From: Pantoea trifolii
Lineage (GTDB): Bacteria > Pseudomonadota > Gammaproteobacteria > Enterobacterales > Enterobacteriaceae
Direction: 5' to 3'
Length of the DNA: 64,000 bases
Assembly: GCF_024506435.1 (NCBI RefSeq)
Contig: NZ_JANIET010000001.1
Location: forward strand, 3,224,001 to 3,288,000
In this document: piece after piece, positions 1 to 9,621 of the stretch
How positions within the stretch are numbered: the first letter of the stretch is position 1
Layout of the letters: the number at the start of each line of letters is the position of its first letter
Made by a program: the position numbers and the translations under genes
Notes under the pieces: model-generated
Told to the model about the DNA's origin: nothing
Database searches by the model: none
The model's input: only the letters and a program-made list of their open reading frames with translations

Positions 1-72
1 GCCGCTGACTGAGGAACAAAAAGTGGGAATAAGATAAATTTTCTTCAGTGGGAAGTAAAATCACATCGCCTT

Positions 73-588
73 TCAGTCGTCACTATTTCTGAAAACAGCC
101 TGAATATCTTCCATCATAAAGCCTTTCGACATCAAAAAACGCTGAACCTTGCTTTTCTCGGTCCAGGTTTGCGGTAAGGGTTCGCCAAATTTGCGTTTGG
201 CAAGGTCGGCTGCGCACTGGCTCCAGTCCACCTCGGTATCGAACAGCGCCTGATTGATCTCATCGCGGCCAATGCCCTTTTGCTGCAACTCCATACGCAC
301 ACGCTGTGGACCATATCCCTTACGTGCACGGCTTTGAATAAAGCGTTCGGTAAAGCGCTCATCGTTGAGCCAACCGCTCTCCTGACACCAGTCGAGCACT
401 TTTTCCAGTAACTCATCGGGAATCGGCGTGTTTTCCTGCTGCTGCAGATAGGCCGCACGTTGGGAAGAGAGCTGCAACTTACGCTTCAGCTCTTCGCGAC
501 TGTGATCGCGCTGCGAGAGGATACGCATAGCACGGTCCAGCAAACGGGAATATGTTGGCACAGGTGCCGCAGATGGTGACGATGACAT
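73..588 (-). CDS. recX: Regulatory protein RecX
   Basis: Cytoplasmic modulator of RecA that binds RecA filaments and inhibits recombinase and ATPase activity (known for the family). The 171-residue product has the small, highly charged, helical make-up of RecX, with the conserved segment GWLNDERF near residues 72-79 and the basic stretch RARKGYGP just after it. It lies immediately downstream of recA on the same strand with about 115 bp between them, the usual recA-recX arrangement. A hairpin in the gap should limit recX expression to readthrough. The ATG at 588 has AAGG about 8 nt upstream. alaS, the usual next gene, would lie beyond the window edge. Confidence 0.93.
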   Translation of the reverse strand: MSSSPSAAPVPTYSRLLDRAMRILSQRDHSREELKRKLQLSSQRAAYLQQQENTPIPDELLEKVLDWCQESGWLNDERFTERFIQSRARKGYGPQRVRMELQQKGIGRDEINQALFDTEVDWSQCAADLAKRKFGEPLPQTWTEKSKVQRFLMSKGFMMEDIQAVFRNSDD

Positions 589-664
589 AGGATCAACCTT
601 GTTCTAACAGTCGTGCAGGGACGCAGGGTAAAGCAAGAAGGCAGAGAGGAAAAGCACTGGCGGG

Positions 665-697
665 GAAAAGCAAAACGGGAGCATCTCTGCTCCCGTT
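665..697 (-). terminator. Rho-independent terminator after recA
   Basis: On the minus strand a perfect 10-bp stem (arms 674-683 and 688-697, loop TCTC) is followed by TTTTGCTTTT. It sits just after the recA stop, between recA and recX, so recX is probably reached by partial readthrough. Confidence 0.8.
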
Positions 698-703
698 AAT
701 ATT

Positions 704-1774
704 TTAGAAATCTTCGTTAGTTTCGCTGGCTTCTTCGCGATCATCAGCGGAGATTTTCGCGGTGTCTGCGGCGGCGACCTCACCACTTAGCAGCAAGTCA
801 CGCAGCTTCTTGTCGATCTCATTCGCAATCGCTGGGTTCTCTTTAAGGAAGTTGGTGGAGTTAGCTTTACCCTGACCAATCTTCTCACCGTTGTAGCTGT
901 ACCACGCACCGGCTTTCTCAACCAGCTTGTGCTTCACGCCAAGATCCACCAGCTCGCCGAAGGTGTTGATACCTTCGCCATACATGATTTGGAATTCAGC
1001 TTGCTTAAACGGTGCCGCAATTTTGTTCTTCACGACTTTCACGCGGGTTTCGCTACCCACCACTTCGTCGCCCTCTTTAATCGCACCGATACGGCGGATA
1101 TCCAGACGAACAGAAGCGTAGAATTTCAGAGCGTTACCGCCGGTTGTGGTTTCCGGGTTACCGAACATCACACCAATCTTCATACGAATCTGGTTGATGA
1201 AGATCAGCAGCGTGTTGGACTGCTTCAGGTTACCCGCCAGCTTACGCATTGCCTGGCTCATCATACGGGCGGCCAGACCCATGTGTGAATCGCCGATCTC
1301 GCCTTCGATTTCCGCTTTCGGCGTCAGCGCCGCCACGGAGTCGACGATGATGACGTCAACTGCGCCTGAACGCGCCAGTGCATCACAAATTTCCAGCGCT
1401 TGCTCACCGGTATCCGGCTGTGAACACAGCAGGTTATCGATATCCACGCCCAGTTTTTTTGCGTATACCGGATCCAGTGCGTGCTCGGCATCGATAAAGG
1501 CACAGGTTTTGCCTTTGCGCTGTGCAGAAGCAATAACCTGCAGCGTTAGCGTGGTTTTACCCGAAGACTCCGGTCCGTAAATCTCAACGATACGTCCCAT
1601 CGGCAAGCCACCCGCGCCCAGCGCGATATCCAGTGACAGTGAGCCGGTAGAGATGGTTTCGACATCCATTGAGCGGTCTTCACCCAAGCGCATGATGGAG
1701 CCTTTACCAAATTGCTTCTCAATCTGGCCCAGTGCGGCAGCTAAAGCCTTCTGTTTGTTCTCGTCGATCGCCAT
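704..1774 (-). CDS. recA: Recombinase RecA
   Basis: DNA-dependent ATPase that forms filaments on single-stranded DNA, drives strand exchange and acts as co-protease for LexA cleavage. 356 residues, close to the E. coli length. Seen: P-loop GPESSGKT at residues 67-74, the [11 protein letters not shown]-terminus, L2-loop region around [14 protein letters not shown], and an acidic tail ending ETNEDF. The reading frame opens two codons earlier at a GTG, but that GTG overlaps the Shine-Dalgarno AGGAG, so the ATG at 1774 (MAIDENKQ) is the start. A LexA operator and a consensus-like promoter lie upstream at 1837-1864; a terminator lies downstream. Housekeeping gene, no anomaly. Confidence 0.99.
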   Translation of the reverse strand: MAIDENKQKALAAALGQIEKQFGKGSIMRLGEDRSMDVETISTGSLSLDIALGAGGLPMGRIVEIYGPESSGKTTLTLQVIASAQRKGKTCAFIDAEHALDPVYAKKLGVDIDNLLCSQPDTGEQALEICDALARSGAVDVIIVDSVAALTPKAEIEGEIGDSHMGLAARMMSQAMRKLAGNLKQSNTLLIFINQIRMKIGVMFGNPETTTGGNALKFYASVRLDIRRIGAIKEGDEVVGSETRVKVVKNKIAAPFKQAEFQIMYGEGINTFGELVDLGVKHKLVEKAGAWYSYNGEKIGQGKANSTNFLKENPAIANEIDKKLRDLLLSGEVAAADTAKISADDREEASETNEDF

Positions 1775-1836
1775 TTCCACTCCTAATCATGCTGGGTGAG
1801 TCGACATCAAGTATGTCGCTCGTTCTGTTGCCGCTA

Positions 1837-1864
1837 ATTATACTGTATGGTCATACAGTATCAA
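1837..1864 (-). promoter_or_regulatory. recA sigma-70 promoter
   Basis: Minus strand: -35 TTGATA (1864-1859), 16-bp spacer, -10 TATAAT (1842-1837). The LexA box fills the spacer and overlaps both hexamers. This matches the known E. coli recA promoter layout. The -35 lies next to the pncC stop codon at 1867-1869. Confidence 0.9.
1841..1860. promoter_or_regulatory. LexA operator (SOS box) of recA
   Basis: TACTGTATGGTCATACAGTA is a near-perfect palindrome with the CTGT-N8-ACAG core of LexA boxes, one base different from the remembered E. coli recA operator. Repression by LexA and SOS induction of recA are expected. Confidence 0.95.
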
Positions 1865-1866
1865 GT

Positions 1867-2361
1867 TTAATTTATCAGAAATTCATCAAGCAGCGTTTGC
1901 AGCGCCCAGACCACTGATTGACGGCGCACCGCATCACGGTCGCCAGCAAAGATCTGGCGCTGCGCTAATACGCGCCCCTCTGGTCCCACAATCGCAAACC
2001 ACACGGTGCCCACCGGTTTATCGGGCGTGCCACCATCTGGACCGGCAATACCGCTTACCGCGATGGCGTATTCCGCCGCCGCTGCTTTTGCCGCACCGGT
2101 CGCCATCTCACGCACCGTCTGTTCACTTACGGCGCCATGCTGCTGCAGTGTTGTGTCCTGTACGCCCACCATCTGCTGCTTAGCTTCATTGCTGTAAGTG
2201 ACGAAACCGCGCTCAAACCAGGCGGAGCTGCCGCTGATATCGGTAAAGACTTTCGCAATCCAGCCACCGGTGCAGGATTCCGCTGCGGTCACCGTTGCCT
2301 GACGTTTCTTCAGCTGCTCGCCAATGCGGCGACTTAGCTGCTGTAACTGTTCATCGTTCAT
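1867..2361 (-). CDS. pncC: Nicotinamide-nucleotide amidase PncC (CinA C-terminal family)
   Basis: Deamidates nicotinamide mononucleotide to nicotinate mononucleotide in pyridine nucleotide salvage. The 164-residue protein is a stand-alone CinA C-terminal domain: the ESCTGG motif lies near residues 28-33, with VSGIAGPDGG and KPVGTVWFAI further on, typical of the family (E. coli YgaD). Upstream of recA on the same strand, as in E. coli. The ATG at 2361 is preceded by GGGAGAAGG. No odd features. Confidence 0.93.
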   Translation of the reverse strand: MNDEQLQQLSRRIGEQLKKRQATVTAAESCTGGWIAKVFTDISGSSAWFERGFVTYSNEAKQQMVGVQDTTLQQHGAVSEQTVREMATGAAKAAAAEYAIAVSGIAGPDGGTPDKPVGTVWFAIVGPEGRVLAQRQIFAGDRDAVRRQSVVWALQTLLDEFLIN

Positions 2362-2463
2362 CGCCTTCTCCCGTTGTGGCGCTTCACGTTAGCAGTAAAT
2401 GGTGCGCTGAAAAGCCCTTTTCAACCTTCAGCCATCATTTCTGCGTACTGGCTTCCAGATACC

Positions 2464-3240
2464 TCAGCCTGTTTTCACTGCAACCATAAACAGGCGCGGG
2501 AAGGCTAACAAAACCTGGCCGTTGCTGCGTGCGGGGTAAGCCGGAATAAGTGCCTGATGATAGTCATGGAGAAATGCTGCCTGCTGGGTTTCATCAAGCC
2601 CAGCAAGGAAAGGACGCAGCCCGGTGGCACGCAACCAGGTAATGATGCCCTGCGCATCTGCCATCGGGTGATAATAAGTGGTGCGCCAGATATCAACCTT
2701 GCAACCCGCATCGGTCAACAAGTCGTAATAATGATCGGTAGTCAGCAGACGTTTGCGATCCGCCGCCTGAGGTGAAATCAACGCCTGCCACTTTTCATTC
2801 GCCGCCACTTCACGCATCAAGCGGTGCGACGGTTCTTCAAGATTATCGGGCATCTGAATCGCTAACGCGCCACCGATGGCCAATTGATCAACCAGATGCG
2901 GCAGCAATGTGTGATGCTCGGTCAACCACTGCAGCGAGGCATTGGCATAGATAACCTGCTGCGGCTGTTCGGCCTGCCAGCGGCGAATATCAGCCTGCTG
3001 AAAATGGCAGGTGGGCAGACGTTCACGCGCCTGCTCTAACATTGCGGCAGAGCTGTCAATTCCGGTTATCTGCGCCTTCGGCCAGGCTTGCGCCAGTAGC
3101 TCGGTACTGTTGCCGGGTCCGCAACCAAGATCAGTGGCAAAGCGCACATCATCGAGCGGAATGCGCTCCAATAGCTCACGCGCCGGGCGGGTTCGCTCTG
3201 ATTCGAATTGGCGATACAGCTGTGGATTCCAGTCTTGCAT
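2464..3240 (-). CDS. tam: Trans-aconitate 2-methyltransferase
   Basis: SAM-dependent enzyme that methylates trans-aconitate, an inhibitor formed from cis-aconitate. 258 residues with class I methyltransferase signature [10 protein letters not shown] at about residues 38-47, GIDSSAAML following the second strand, ANASLQWL in the mid region and IQMPDN, all as in E. coli Tam. AGGAG lies 8 nt before the ATG at 3240. In E. coli pncC is followed directly by mltB; here tam, an aldolase-like gene and yjdM are inserted between them. Assignment is by strong remembered similarity; the substrate is inferred from that. Confidence 0.9.
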   Translation of the reverse strand: MQDWNPQLYRQFESERTRPARELLERIPLDDVRFATDLGCGPGNSTELLAQAWPKAQITGIDSSAAMLEQARERLPTCHFQQADIRRWQAEQPQQVIYANASLQWLTEHHTLLPHLVDQLAIGGALAIQMPDNLEEPSHRLMREVAANEKWQALISPQAADRKRLLTTDHYYDLLTDAGCKVDIWRTTYYHPMADAQGIITWLRATGLRPFLAGLDETQQAAFLHDYHQALIPAYPARSNGQVLLAFPRLFMVAVKTG

Positions 3241-3406
3241 GGCAATGCTCCTGTCTTGGCTGAGGGGCTAAACACTACCTGCTTTTCTCGCCTTAATAGA
3301 AAGAGAAAAGTGCGATATCTCACCTTTTTATCCTCGCTAACTGGTTAGCCTGCGCAGATAGCATTAAGTTAAAACGATGTTTCATTTTCTAACTAAGGAG
3401 CTTGTT

Positions 3407-4294
3407 ATGTCTGCACAACCCGCATTTTCCGGCGTATGGTGTCCGTCAGTAACGCCCTTCGACAGCAACAATAATCTGGATATTGATGCGCTTAGCCGCC
3501 ATTTTTCGCGCCTGAATCAATCAGGCATTGATACCTTGCTGTTGATGGGCAGCATTGGCGAGTTTGCCTCGCTCTCTCAGCAGGAGCGCCTGTTGCTGAT
3601 CCGCGAGGCGCGCCAACTCTCGCCACTGAGCATGGTGGCAAACGTCTCCAGCACCTGTATTGCGGATATGCTGCAGCTGGCGGATGCGGCCTGGCAGAAC
3701 GGATTTGATGCTGTGATGGTGCTGCCTCCTTACTATTACGGGCAGACACACAAACAGCTGCTGAGCTATTTCAAAGCGCTGGGCACACAGCTGGGCGGCA
3801 AATGGTTCGCCTACAATTTCCCCGCGCGCACCGGCTGCGATTTAACGCCTGCGCTGGTCGCAGAACTGGCGTCGGAGTTACCCAACTTTATTGGCATCAA
3901 AGACACCATGGATTGTTTGTCGCACAACCGCGCAATGATTGAAGAAACGAAGAAAGTGCGTAGCGATTTCACCGTACTTTCCGGCTATGACGAATATCTG
4001 CTACCCAATCTGCTGGCTGGCGGTTCAGGTGTGATTTCCGGCTTGAACAATATTGTACCGGAGCTGTTTGCCCGTGCGATGCAGGCCTGGCGGGCGGGCG
4101 ATTTAGCGCAGCTCAGTGAGATTCAGCAACGCATTGGTAAACTGATGGCGATTTACACCATTGGCGATGATTTTGTTACCACCATAAAAACGGCCGTTGC
4201 ACGCCGATTTGATTCAATGCGCAGCTACTCGCGCAATTATGGTGGCGAGCTAACAGCGGAACAGTGCGAGGAGGTGGATCGGTTGCTGAATTGA
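3407..4294 (+). CDS. DapA-family (DHDPS/NAL) class I aldolase
   Basis: Schiff-base aldolase or synthase of the dihydrodipicolinate synthase family, 295 residues. Seen: GSIGEF in place of the GTTGE/GSTGE substrate-carboxylate loop, YNFPARTG carrying the catalytic Tyr, and GIKDT with the Schiff-base Lys. The GIKDT, SGYDEYLLPNLLAGG and VPELFARAMQAWR regions resemble the E. coli YagE/YjhH branch (2-keto-3-deoxy acid aldolases) more than DapA itself, so a sugar-acid aldolase is likelier than lysine synthesis. The frame opens upstream, but TAAGGAG 7 nt before the ATG at 3407 fixes the start. Single gene between tam (divergent) and yjdM (convergent); substrate unknown. Confidence 0.8.
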   Translation: MSAQPAFSGVWCPSVTPFDSNNNLDIDALSRHFSRLNQSGIDTLLLMGSIGEFASLSQQERLLLIREARQLSPLSMVANVSSTCIADMLQLADAAWQNGFDAVMVLPPYYYGQTHKQLLSYFKALGTQLGGKWFAYNFPARTGCDLTPALVAELASELPNFIGIKDTMDCLSHNRAMIEETKKVRSDFTVLSGYDEYLLPNLLAGGSGVISGLNNIVPELFARAMQAWRAGDLAQLSEIQQRIGKLMAIYTIGDDFVTTIKTAVARRFDSMRSYSRNYGGELTAEQCEEVDRLLN

Positions 4295-4300
4295 AACAAG

Positions 4301-4323
4301 CAGGACGGCGCCGAGCCGTCCTG
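4301..4323. terminator. Hairpin between convergent aldolase gene and yjdM
   Basis: Perfect 8-bp stem CAGGACGG/CCGTCCTG (4301-4308 and 4316-4323) with a 7-nt loop, in the 32-bp gap between two convergent genes. A loose T-rich stretch follows within the yjdM 3' end on the plus strand. Likely a shared, imperfect terminator. Confidence 0.5.
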
Positions 4324-4326
4324 TGA

Positions 4327-4662
4327 TTAGTTCTTTTTGACGAACTCAGATTTGAGTTTCATCTGACCAAAGCCATCAATCTTGCAATCAATGTTGTGAT
4401 CGCCTTCCACCAGGCGAATGCTTTTGACTTTGGTACCAATTTTCAGCGTAGAAGAGCTGCCTTTAACCTTGAGATCTTTAACGACAGTTACGCTGTCGCC
4501 ATCCGCTAGCAGGTTGCCGTTGGCATCGCGCACCACCAAGCCGTCAACTGCATCATCGGCGTTTGCCGTCCAGATGTGGCCGCAAGATGGGCAATTCAGG
4601 TTCTCGCCATCTTGCCAGGTGTAATCGGCCTGGCATACAGGACAGGCAGGTAAGGTACTCAT
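4327..4662 (-). CDS. yjdM: Zinc-ribbon protein YjdM (PhnA family)
   Basis: 111 residues. N-terminal zinc ribbon with two CxxC pairs (CPVC near residues 7-10 and CPSC near 24-27), then a KOW/SH3-like beta domain with [17 protein letters not shown]. This is the PhnA/YjdM family. Despite the old name, the family is not an established part of phosphonate breakdown; its function is unclear. Here it is away from any phn genes. The start at 4662 has AGGAGCGCTT upstream. Confidence 0.9.
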   Translation of the reverse strand: MSTLPACPVCQADYTWQDGENLNCPSCGHIWTANADDAVDGLVVRDANGNLLADGDSVTVVKDLKVKGSSSTLKIGTKVKSIRLVEGDHNIDCKIDGFGQMKLKSEFVKKN

Positions 4663-4690
4663 AAGCGCTCCTCAGAAGTCGGATGCGGTG

Positions 4691-4720
4691 AAGATGGCAC
4701 CGCAAAAGGGGCGCCATCTT
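4691..4720 (-). terminator. Possible hairpin between yjdM start and mltB end
   Basis: AAGATGGC/GCCATCTT 8-bp stem (4691-4698, 4713-4720), extendable with a G:T pair on the minus strand. It lies downstream of mltB but no T-run follows, so termination is uncertain. Confidence 0.35.
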
Positions 4721-4747
4721 ATACCCTCACACTTTATATGGACAGCA

Positions 4748-5830
4748 TTAAAACATGCCGCCCTGACGTGCTTTAGCCACGGCTTCACCCAACTGCCACA
4801 CCGCCATTGCATAGTGGGTGCTGTGGTTGTAGCGCGTAATGGCGTAGAAGTTGGGCAGGCCGTACCAATATTGATAACTGGTGCCGAGATCCAAACGCAG
4901 CAAGCTTACCTGAGAGTTACCATCCAGCGATCCTTGTGGCGTTAAACCACTCGCGGCTAAGGTGCTTACCGGGTACTTGGTTTTAAAGCCATTCTCCAAC
5001 GCTGGAGCCTGACCGCTGGCTGGCACTGCAACGTTTTCGCCCGCACGCCAGCCGTGTTCTTTAAAGTAGTTGGCTACGCTGCCAATCGCATCAACCGGAT
5101 CCCAAAGGTTGATATGACCATCGCCATTAAAATCGACCGCATATTGCTTATATGAGGATGGCATGAACTGTCCATACCCCATCGCACCGGCAAAGGAGCC
5201 GCGCAGATCCAGCGGATCGTCTTGCTCTGTGCGCGCCATCAGCAGGAAGGTCTCCAGCTCACCACTGAAGTAAGCTGCACGACGCGGGTAGCTAAATGAC
5301 AAGGTTGCCAGTGCATCCAGCAAGCGCGTTTTGCCCATTACCCTGCCCCAGCGCGTTTCAACGCCGATAATGCCAACAATGATTTCCGGCGGCACACCGT
5401 AAACCTGCTGCGCACGCTGTAGCGCATCCTGATACTGATTCCAGAATGCCACGCCATTCTGCACGTTATCCGGCGTAATAAACTTATTGCGATAGCGAAT
5501 CCATGCACCGTTTGGTCCGGTTGGCGGCGTGTAGCTCGGCGCTTGCTGATCCATCAGGCGCAGTACGTAATCCAGACGCTTCGCCTGGCCAATCACCGCG
5601 TGCAGCTGCTCACGGTTAAAACCGTGTTTTGCCACCATTTGATCAATAAATTGTTCAGCGGCAGGGTTACCCGCAAAATCGCCAAACATCGGTTGAACCG
5701 CGTGCGAAGGTTCCAGCAAAAAACCGCCTTTAGGTGCAGGCACAACGGCGGGCTGCTGATGGGATGCAGGCTTACTGCTGCAGGCAGCAAGCAAAGTAAT
5801 AAGCGGAAGAAGAGCAACCTTAAAACGCAT
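4748..5830 (-). CDS. mltB: Membrane-bound lytic murein transglycosylase B
   Basis: Outer-membrane lipoprotein that cleaves peptidoglycan glycan strands to 1,6-anhydromuramyl products. 360 residues from the ATG at 5830: signal peptide with lipobox LAAC (Cys17), then an SLT35-type domain with VETRWG containing the catalytic Glu (about residue 158). GYGQFMPSSYKQYAVDFNG and an EF-hand-like loop DFNGDGHINLWDPVD match the calcium site known in Slt35. The frame runs 17 codons further upstream, but that extension would put charged residues before the signal peptide, so the internal ATG is chosen. Its Shine-Dalgarno is weak (GGA). Confidence 0.95.
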   Translation of the reverse strand: MRFKVALLPLITLLAACSSKPASHQQPAVVPAPKGGFLLEPSHAVQPMFGDFAGNPAAEQFIDQMVAKHGFNREQLHAVIGQAKRLDYVLRLMDQQAPSYTPPTGPNGAWIRYRNKFITPDNVQNGVAFWNQYQDALQRAQQVYGVPPEIIVGIIGVETRWGRVMGKTRLLDALATLSFSYPRRAAYFSGELETFLLMARTEQDDPLDLRGSFAGAMGYGQFMPSSYKQYAVDFNGDGHINLWDPVDAIGSVANYFKEHGWRAGENVAVPASGQAPALENGFKTKYPVSTLAASGLTPQGSLDGNSQVSLLRLDLGTSYQYWYGLPNFYAITRYNHSTHYAMAVWQLGEAVAKARQGGMF

Positions 5831-6196
5831 TGGATATCCATAAGCCAGGTGAAACCGTAAGCACTCATGGTAATCGTTCATCGGAGTGACATACAGAGCA
5901 ATATCTTAAAATTTAACCGTTTCCCGCCTGTTTCAGCCGGTTACAACGTGAATTTGCGAAACGGCTCCACACTTTACCTTTTTCATTAAATTTTGCTTTT
6001 TACCGTTTGCAGCAATTTGTTATGGTCGGCAGCCATAAAGCCCTGCTGGCGGATGAAGGTCCGGTGGCAAAAATGGTAATATCCCGCTTTCGTTATCCGT
6101 CCACACGATAACGACACTTCCGGGCTGTATTGACCCAGCCTCAGGTAATTAAAAGAATGAACGTTGAGTGAGAATGAGATGAAAGGAGCAGAGCAA
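5831..6196. other. mltB-mutS divergent intergenic region
   Basis: About 366 bp without a gene. The middle (5900-6030) is AT-rich and must hold the promoters of both mltB and mutS. I see one candidate mutS promoter (5999-6026) and no hairpin terminator, repeat or sRNA-like structure. Small in-frame extensions of mltB and mutS into this region lack good ribosome sites. Confidence 0.6.
5999..6026 (+). promoter_or_regulatory. Candidate mutS promoter (extended -10)
   Basis: TTTACC at 5999-6004, 16-bp spacer, then TG-T-TATGGT (6018-6026), an extended -10. It lies about 170 bp before the mutS ATG. Only pattern-based; weak hexamers. Confidence 0.35.
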
Positions 6197-8740
6197 ATGG
6201 ACTTTAGTGGCCATACGCCGATGATGCAGCAATACCTGCGCCTGAAGGCCGATCATCCTGACATCCTGCTGTTTTACCGCATGGGCGATTTCTACGAGCT
6301 GTTTTACGATGATGCGAAACGCGCTTCACAGCTATTAGAGATCTCCCTGACCAAACGCGGCGCTTCTGCCGGTGAACCGATCCCGATGGCGGGCGTGCCT
6401 TACCATGCGGTTGAAGGCTATCTGGCGAAACTGGTCCAGCTTGGCGAATCGGTGGCGATCTGTGAACAGATTGGCGATCCGGCCTTGAGCAAAGGCCCGG
6501 TTGAGCGAAAAGTGGTGCGTATCGTTACACCCGGCACCATCAGCGATGAAGCCCTGCTGCAAGAGCGCCAGGATAACTTGCTCGCCGCTATCTTCCAGAG
6601 CCAACGTGGTTTTGGTTATGCAACGCTGGACATCAGTTCTGGCCGCTTCCGCCTGAGTGAACCCGGCGATCTGGAGACGATGGCAGCAGAACTGCAGCGC
6701 ACCAATCCAGCTGAACTGCTCTATCCCGAAGATTTCCAGGCCATGACGTTGATCGATCAACGCCGTGGCCTGCGTCGCCGTCCGCTGTGGGAATATGAAA
6801 TCGATACGGCGCGCCAGCAGCTGAACCTGCAATTTGGCACCCGCGACTTAAATGGTTTTGGCGTTGAGCAGGCGCATCTGGCGCTACGCGCTGCAGGATG
6901 CCTGCTGCAATATGTCAAAGACACGCAACGTACTTCGCTGCCGCATATTCGCTCGCTGAGCATGGAGCGCCAGCAGGATAGCGTGATCATGGATGCTGCT
7001 ACGCGCCGCAACCTGGAAATTACGCAGAATCTGGCTGGCGGCATTGAAAACACGCTGGCGGCGATCCTGGATAAAACCGTTACGCCAATGGGCAGCCGTA
7101 TGCTGAAACGCTGGCTGCATATGCCGCTGCGTGATGTCACGACTATTGCTCGCCGTCAGGAGTCTATTGCCGAACTGCAATCGCTCAGTCAGGAACTGCA
7201 GCCGATACTGCGTCAGGTGGGCGATCTTGAGCGTATTCTGGCGCGACTGGCACTGCGCACCGCGCGCCCACGCGATTTGGCACGTATGCGACATGCCTTC
7301 CAGCAGTTGCCAGAGTTGAACCAGCAACTGGAAGGCGTTGAAGCTACCCAATTAATTCATCTGCGCTCTCAGATGGGTGAATTTAACGAACTGCGTGAGT
7401 TGCTGGAAAAGGCAATAATTGAATCGCCGCCGGTGCTGGTACGTGACGGTGGCGTGATCGCTCCGGGATACAACGCTGAGCTCGACGAATGGCGTGCGCT
7501 GGCCGATGGCGCTACCGATTATCTTGATCGTCTGGAAATTCGTGAACGCGAAAAACTCGGTCTGGATACGCTGAAAGTTGGCTTTAACGCGATTCATGGC
7601 TACTACATTCAGGTCAGTCGTGGTCAAAGCCATCTGGTGCCGATTCACTATGTTCGTCGCCAGACGCTGAAGAATGCTGAACGCTATATCATTCCTGAAC
7701 TGAAAGAGTATGAAGACAAGGTTCTGACGTCGAAAGGTAAAGCGCTGGCGCTGGAAAAAGGCCTTTACGATGAACTCTTTGACCGCCTGCTACCGCATCT
7801 TGAAGCCCTGCAAACCAGTGCGGCTGCACTCTCTGAACTGGACGTGTTAGCGAACCTGGCCGAACGCGCCTGGACACTGAACTATTGCCGTCCGGTGCTG
7901 CAAGAAAAAGCGGGCATCCGTATTACTGCGGGCCGCCATCCGGTGGTCGAACAAGTATTGAAAGAGCCGTTTATCGCTAACCCGCTTTCACTCTCACCGC
8001 AGCGTCGCATGCTGATCATCACCGGTCCCAATATGGGCGGTAAAAGTACCTATATGCGTCAGACAGCGTTGATTGCACTGATGGCGTGGATTGGCAGCTA
8101 TGTGCCAGCGGAAGAGACCGTCATCGGTCCAATCGATCGCATCTTCACGCGCGTCGGTGCCGCTGATGATCTGGCTTCCGGACGCTCAACCTTTATGGTG
8201 GAGATGACGGAAACCGCCAACATCCTGCATAACGCCACCGAAAACAGTCTGGTACTGATGGATGAAATCGGACGCGGCACCTCAACTTATGATGGTTTGT
8301 CGCTGGCATGGGCCTGTGCTGAAAATCTGGCGAACCGCATTAAAGCCATGACACTGTTCGCCACCCACTATTTCGAGCTGACCACGCTGCCAGAAAAAAT
8401 GGAAGGCGTCGTAAATGTGCATTTGGATGCGGTCGAACACGGCGACACCATCGCCTTTATGCACAGCGTGCAGGATGGCGCTGCGAGCAAAAGTTATGGT
8501 CTCGCGGTGGCGGCGCTGGCGGGCGTGCCGAAGGAAGTGATTAAGCGCGCACGTAACAAACTGAAGGAGCTGGAAGCGTTATCTGGCAGCTCTGCCGCAT
8601 CCACGGTGGAAGGTTCGCAAATGCAGTTGCTGGTGGCGGAAACCTCACCGGCGGTTGATGCTCTTGAGGCGCTGGACCCTGACAGCTTAACGCCGAAGCA
8701 AGCGCTGGAATGGATCTATCGCTTGAAAACGCTGGTGTAG
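6197..8740 (+). CDS. mutS: DNA mismatch repair protein MutS
   Basis: Recognises base mismatches and small loops and recruits MutL. 847 residues from the ATG at 6197. Seen: mismatch-recognition FYE (Phe32-x-Glu34, in MGDFYELF), connector and lever regions very close to E. coli, P-loop GPNMGGKST from residue 610, [12 protein letters not shown]alker B/signature, FATHYFEL switch, and a C-terminal [19 protein letters not shown] tail. AAAGGAG 8 nt before 6197 favours this ATG; an ATG at 6179 and a TTG at 6164 are in frame but have poorer ribosome sites. Convergent with an accessory SDR gene rather than with the usual E. coli neighbours. Confidence 0.98.
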   Translation: MDFSGHTPMMQQYLRLKADHPDILLFYRMGDFYELFYDDAKRASQLLEISLTKRGASAGEPIPMAGVPYHAVEGYLAKLVQLGESVAICEQIGDPALSKGPVERKVVRIVTPGTISDEALLQERQDNLLAAIFQSQRGFGYATLDISSGRFRLSEPGDLETMAAELQRTNPAELLYPEDFQAMTLIDQRRGLRRRPLWEYEIDTARQQLNLQFGTRDLNGFGVEQAHLALRAAGCLLQYVKDTQRTSLPHIRSLSMERQQDSVIMDAATRRNLEITQNLAGGIENTLAAILDKTVTPMGSRMLKRWLHMPLRDVTTIARRQESIAELQSLSQELQPILRQVGDLERILARLALRTARPRDLARMRHAFQQLPELNQQLEGVEATQLIHLRSQMGEFNELRELLEKAIIESPPVLVRDGGVIAPGYNAELDEWRALADGATDYLDRLEIREREKLGLDTLKVGFNAIHGYYIQVSRGQSHLVPIHYVRRQTLKNAERYIIPELKEYEDKVLTSKGKALALEKGLYDELFDRLLPHLEALQTSAAALSELDVLANLAERAWTLNYCRPVLQEKAGIRITAGRHPVVEQVLKEPFIANPLSLSPQRRMLIITGPNMGGKSTYMRQTALIALMAWIGSYVPAEETVIGPIDRIFTRVGAADDLASGRSTFMVEMTETANILHNATENSLVLMDEIGRGTSTYDGLSLAWACAENLANRIKAMTLFATHYFELTTLPEKMEGVVNVHLDAVEHGDTIAFMHSVQDGAASKSYGLAVAALAGVPKEVIKRARNKLKELEALSGSSAASTVEGSQMQLLVAETSPAVDALEALDPDSLTPKQALEWIYRLKTLV

Positions 8741-8746
8741 TTATTC

Positions 8747-8784
8747 GCCCGCCCAGAAGCAACGTTCTGTGCGGGCTATTTTTT
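8747..8784 (+). terminator. Rho-independent terminator of mutS
   Basis: GCCCGC/GCGGGC arms (8747-8752, 8771-8776) with inner AGAA/TTCT pairing, followed by TATTTTTTCT. Starts six bases after the mutS stop. Confidence 0.85.
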
Positions 8785-8848
8785 CTGTCTGACAATTCCC
8801 TAGTGTTTAGCAATATCAGCAGGCTCATCCCAATCAACTCGCCCCGCT

Positions 8849-9595
8849 TTAAATCACGCTATATCCCCCATCAATCACTAAATTCTCACCATTGACCATG
8901 GCCGCTTCATTGCTGCTGAGATACAGCACTGTGCTCGCGACTTCGTCTGGCGTGGCAAAACGTCGCGAAGGAATTTTTGATTTCATCTGCTCGGCTCGCT
9001 CCCCATGCCAGTAACGCTTACCTAATTCCGTCTCAACTACCGTAGGTGAAATGGCATTGGCGGTAATGCCAAACGGCCCCAACTCTGCTGCCAACACGCG
9101 CGTAAAAGAAACCATGCCTGATTTGCTGGTGCAGTATGCCGCGTGCTCATTGAGCGCAATGACGCTGGCCTGTGAGGCGATATTAATCAAGCGGCCAAAA
9201 CCTTGTGCCTTCATATAGCGGGCACAATGCTGAGCGAGGAAGAATGGCGCGGTCATGTTAATCAACATCGTGGTATTCCAGCTGGCGAGTTGCACTTCGC
9301 CGACGGCTTCCAGCATGCCAATACCGGCGTTATTGACCAGAATATCGATACGGCCAAAATCCTGATGGATTTGCTCTACCAGCTCGCCAAGCGCCTCGAC
9401 GTTAGCCAGATCGAAAACGTAACCTCGCGCAGGATTGTCCATCTCGTTGGCAACCGATTTGACCTCTTCTGCGCGATCAACCATCGCGACTTGCGCGCCC
9501 GCAGAACTTAAACAGCGAGCAATAGCGTAGCCAATTCCCGATGCGGCGCCGGTGACAATGGCGACTTTATTTTGCAGTGAAAATAGTGTTGTCAT
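8849..9595 (-). CDS. Short-chain dehydrogenase/reductase
   Basis: Classical SDR, 248 residues, NAD(P)-dependent oxidoreductase. Seen: cofactor motif TGAASGIG (15-22), NNAG near residue 88, catalytic Ser in INIASQAS, and YCTSK with Tyr154 and Lys158. VDR after the second strand suggests an acidic residue at the adenosine-ribose site, hence NAD preference (inference). It resembles polyol dehydrogenases. It is followed upstream, 26 bp away on the same strand, by a polyol-permease-like transporter, so the pair probably imports and oxidises a polyol. No kinase or isomerase accompanies it. Located in the mutS-rpoS interval, which varies between enterobacteria. Confidence 0.85.
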   Translation of the reverse strand: MTTLFSLQNKVAIVTGAASGIGYAIARCLSSAGAQVAMVDRAEEVKSVANEMDNPARGYVFDLANVEALGELVEQIHQDFGRIDILVNNAGIGMLEAVGEVQLASWNTTMLINMTAPFFLAQHCARYMKAQGFGRLINIASQASVIALNEHAAYCTSKSGMVSFTRVLAAELGPFGITANAISPTVVETELGKRYWHGERAEQMKSKIPSRRFATPDEVASTVLYLSSNEAAMVNGENLVIDGGYSVI

Positions 9596-9621
9596 GTTGC
9601 TATCCTTTTCATTGAGGGTAT

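Noticed and set aside
6164..6196. Longer MutS start at TTG 6164
   Set aside because: AAAGGAG at 6182-6188 lies inside that extension and is correctly spaced for the ATG at 6197. The shorter protein still contains the full mismatch-binding domain.
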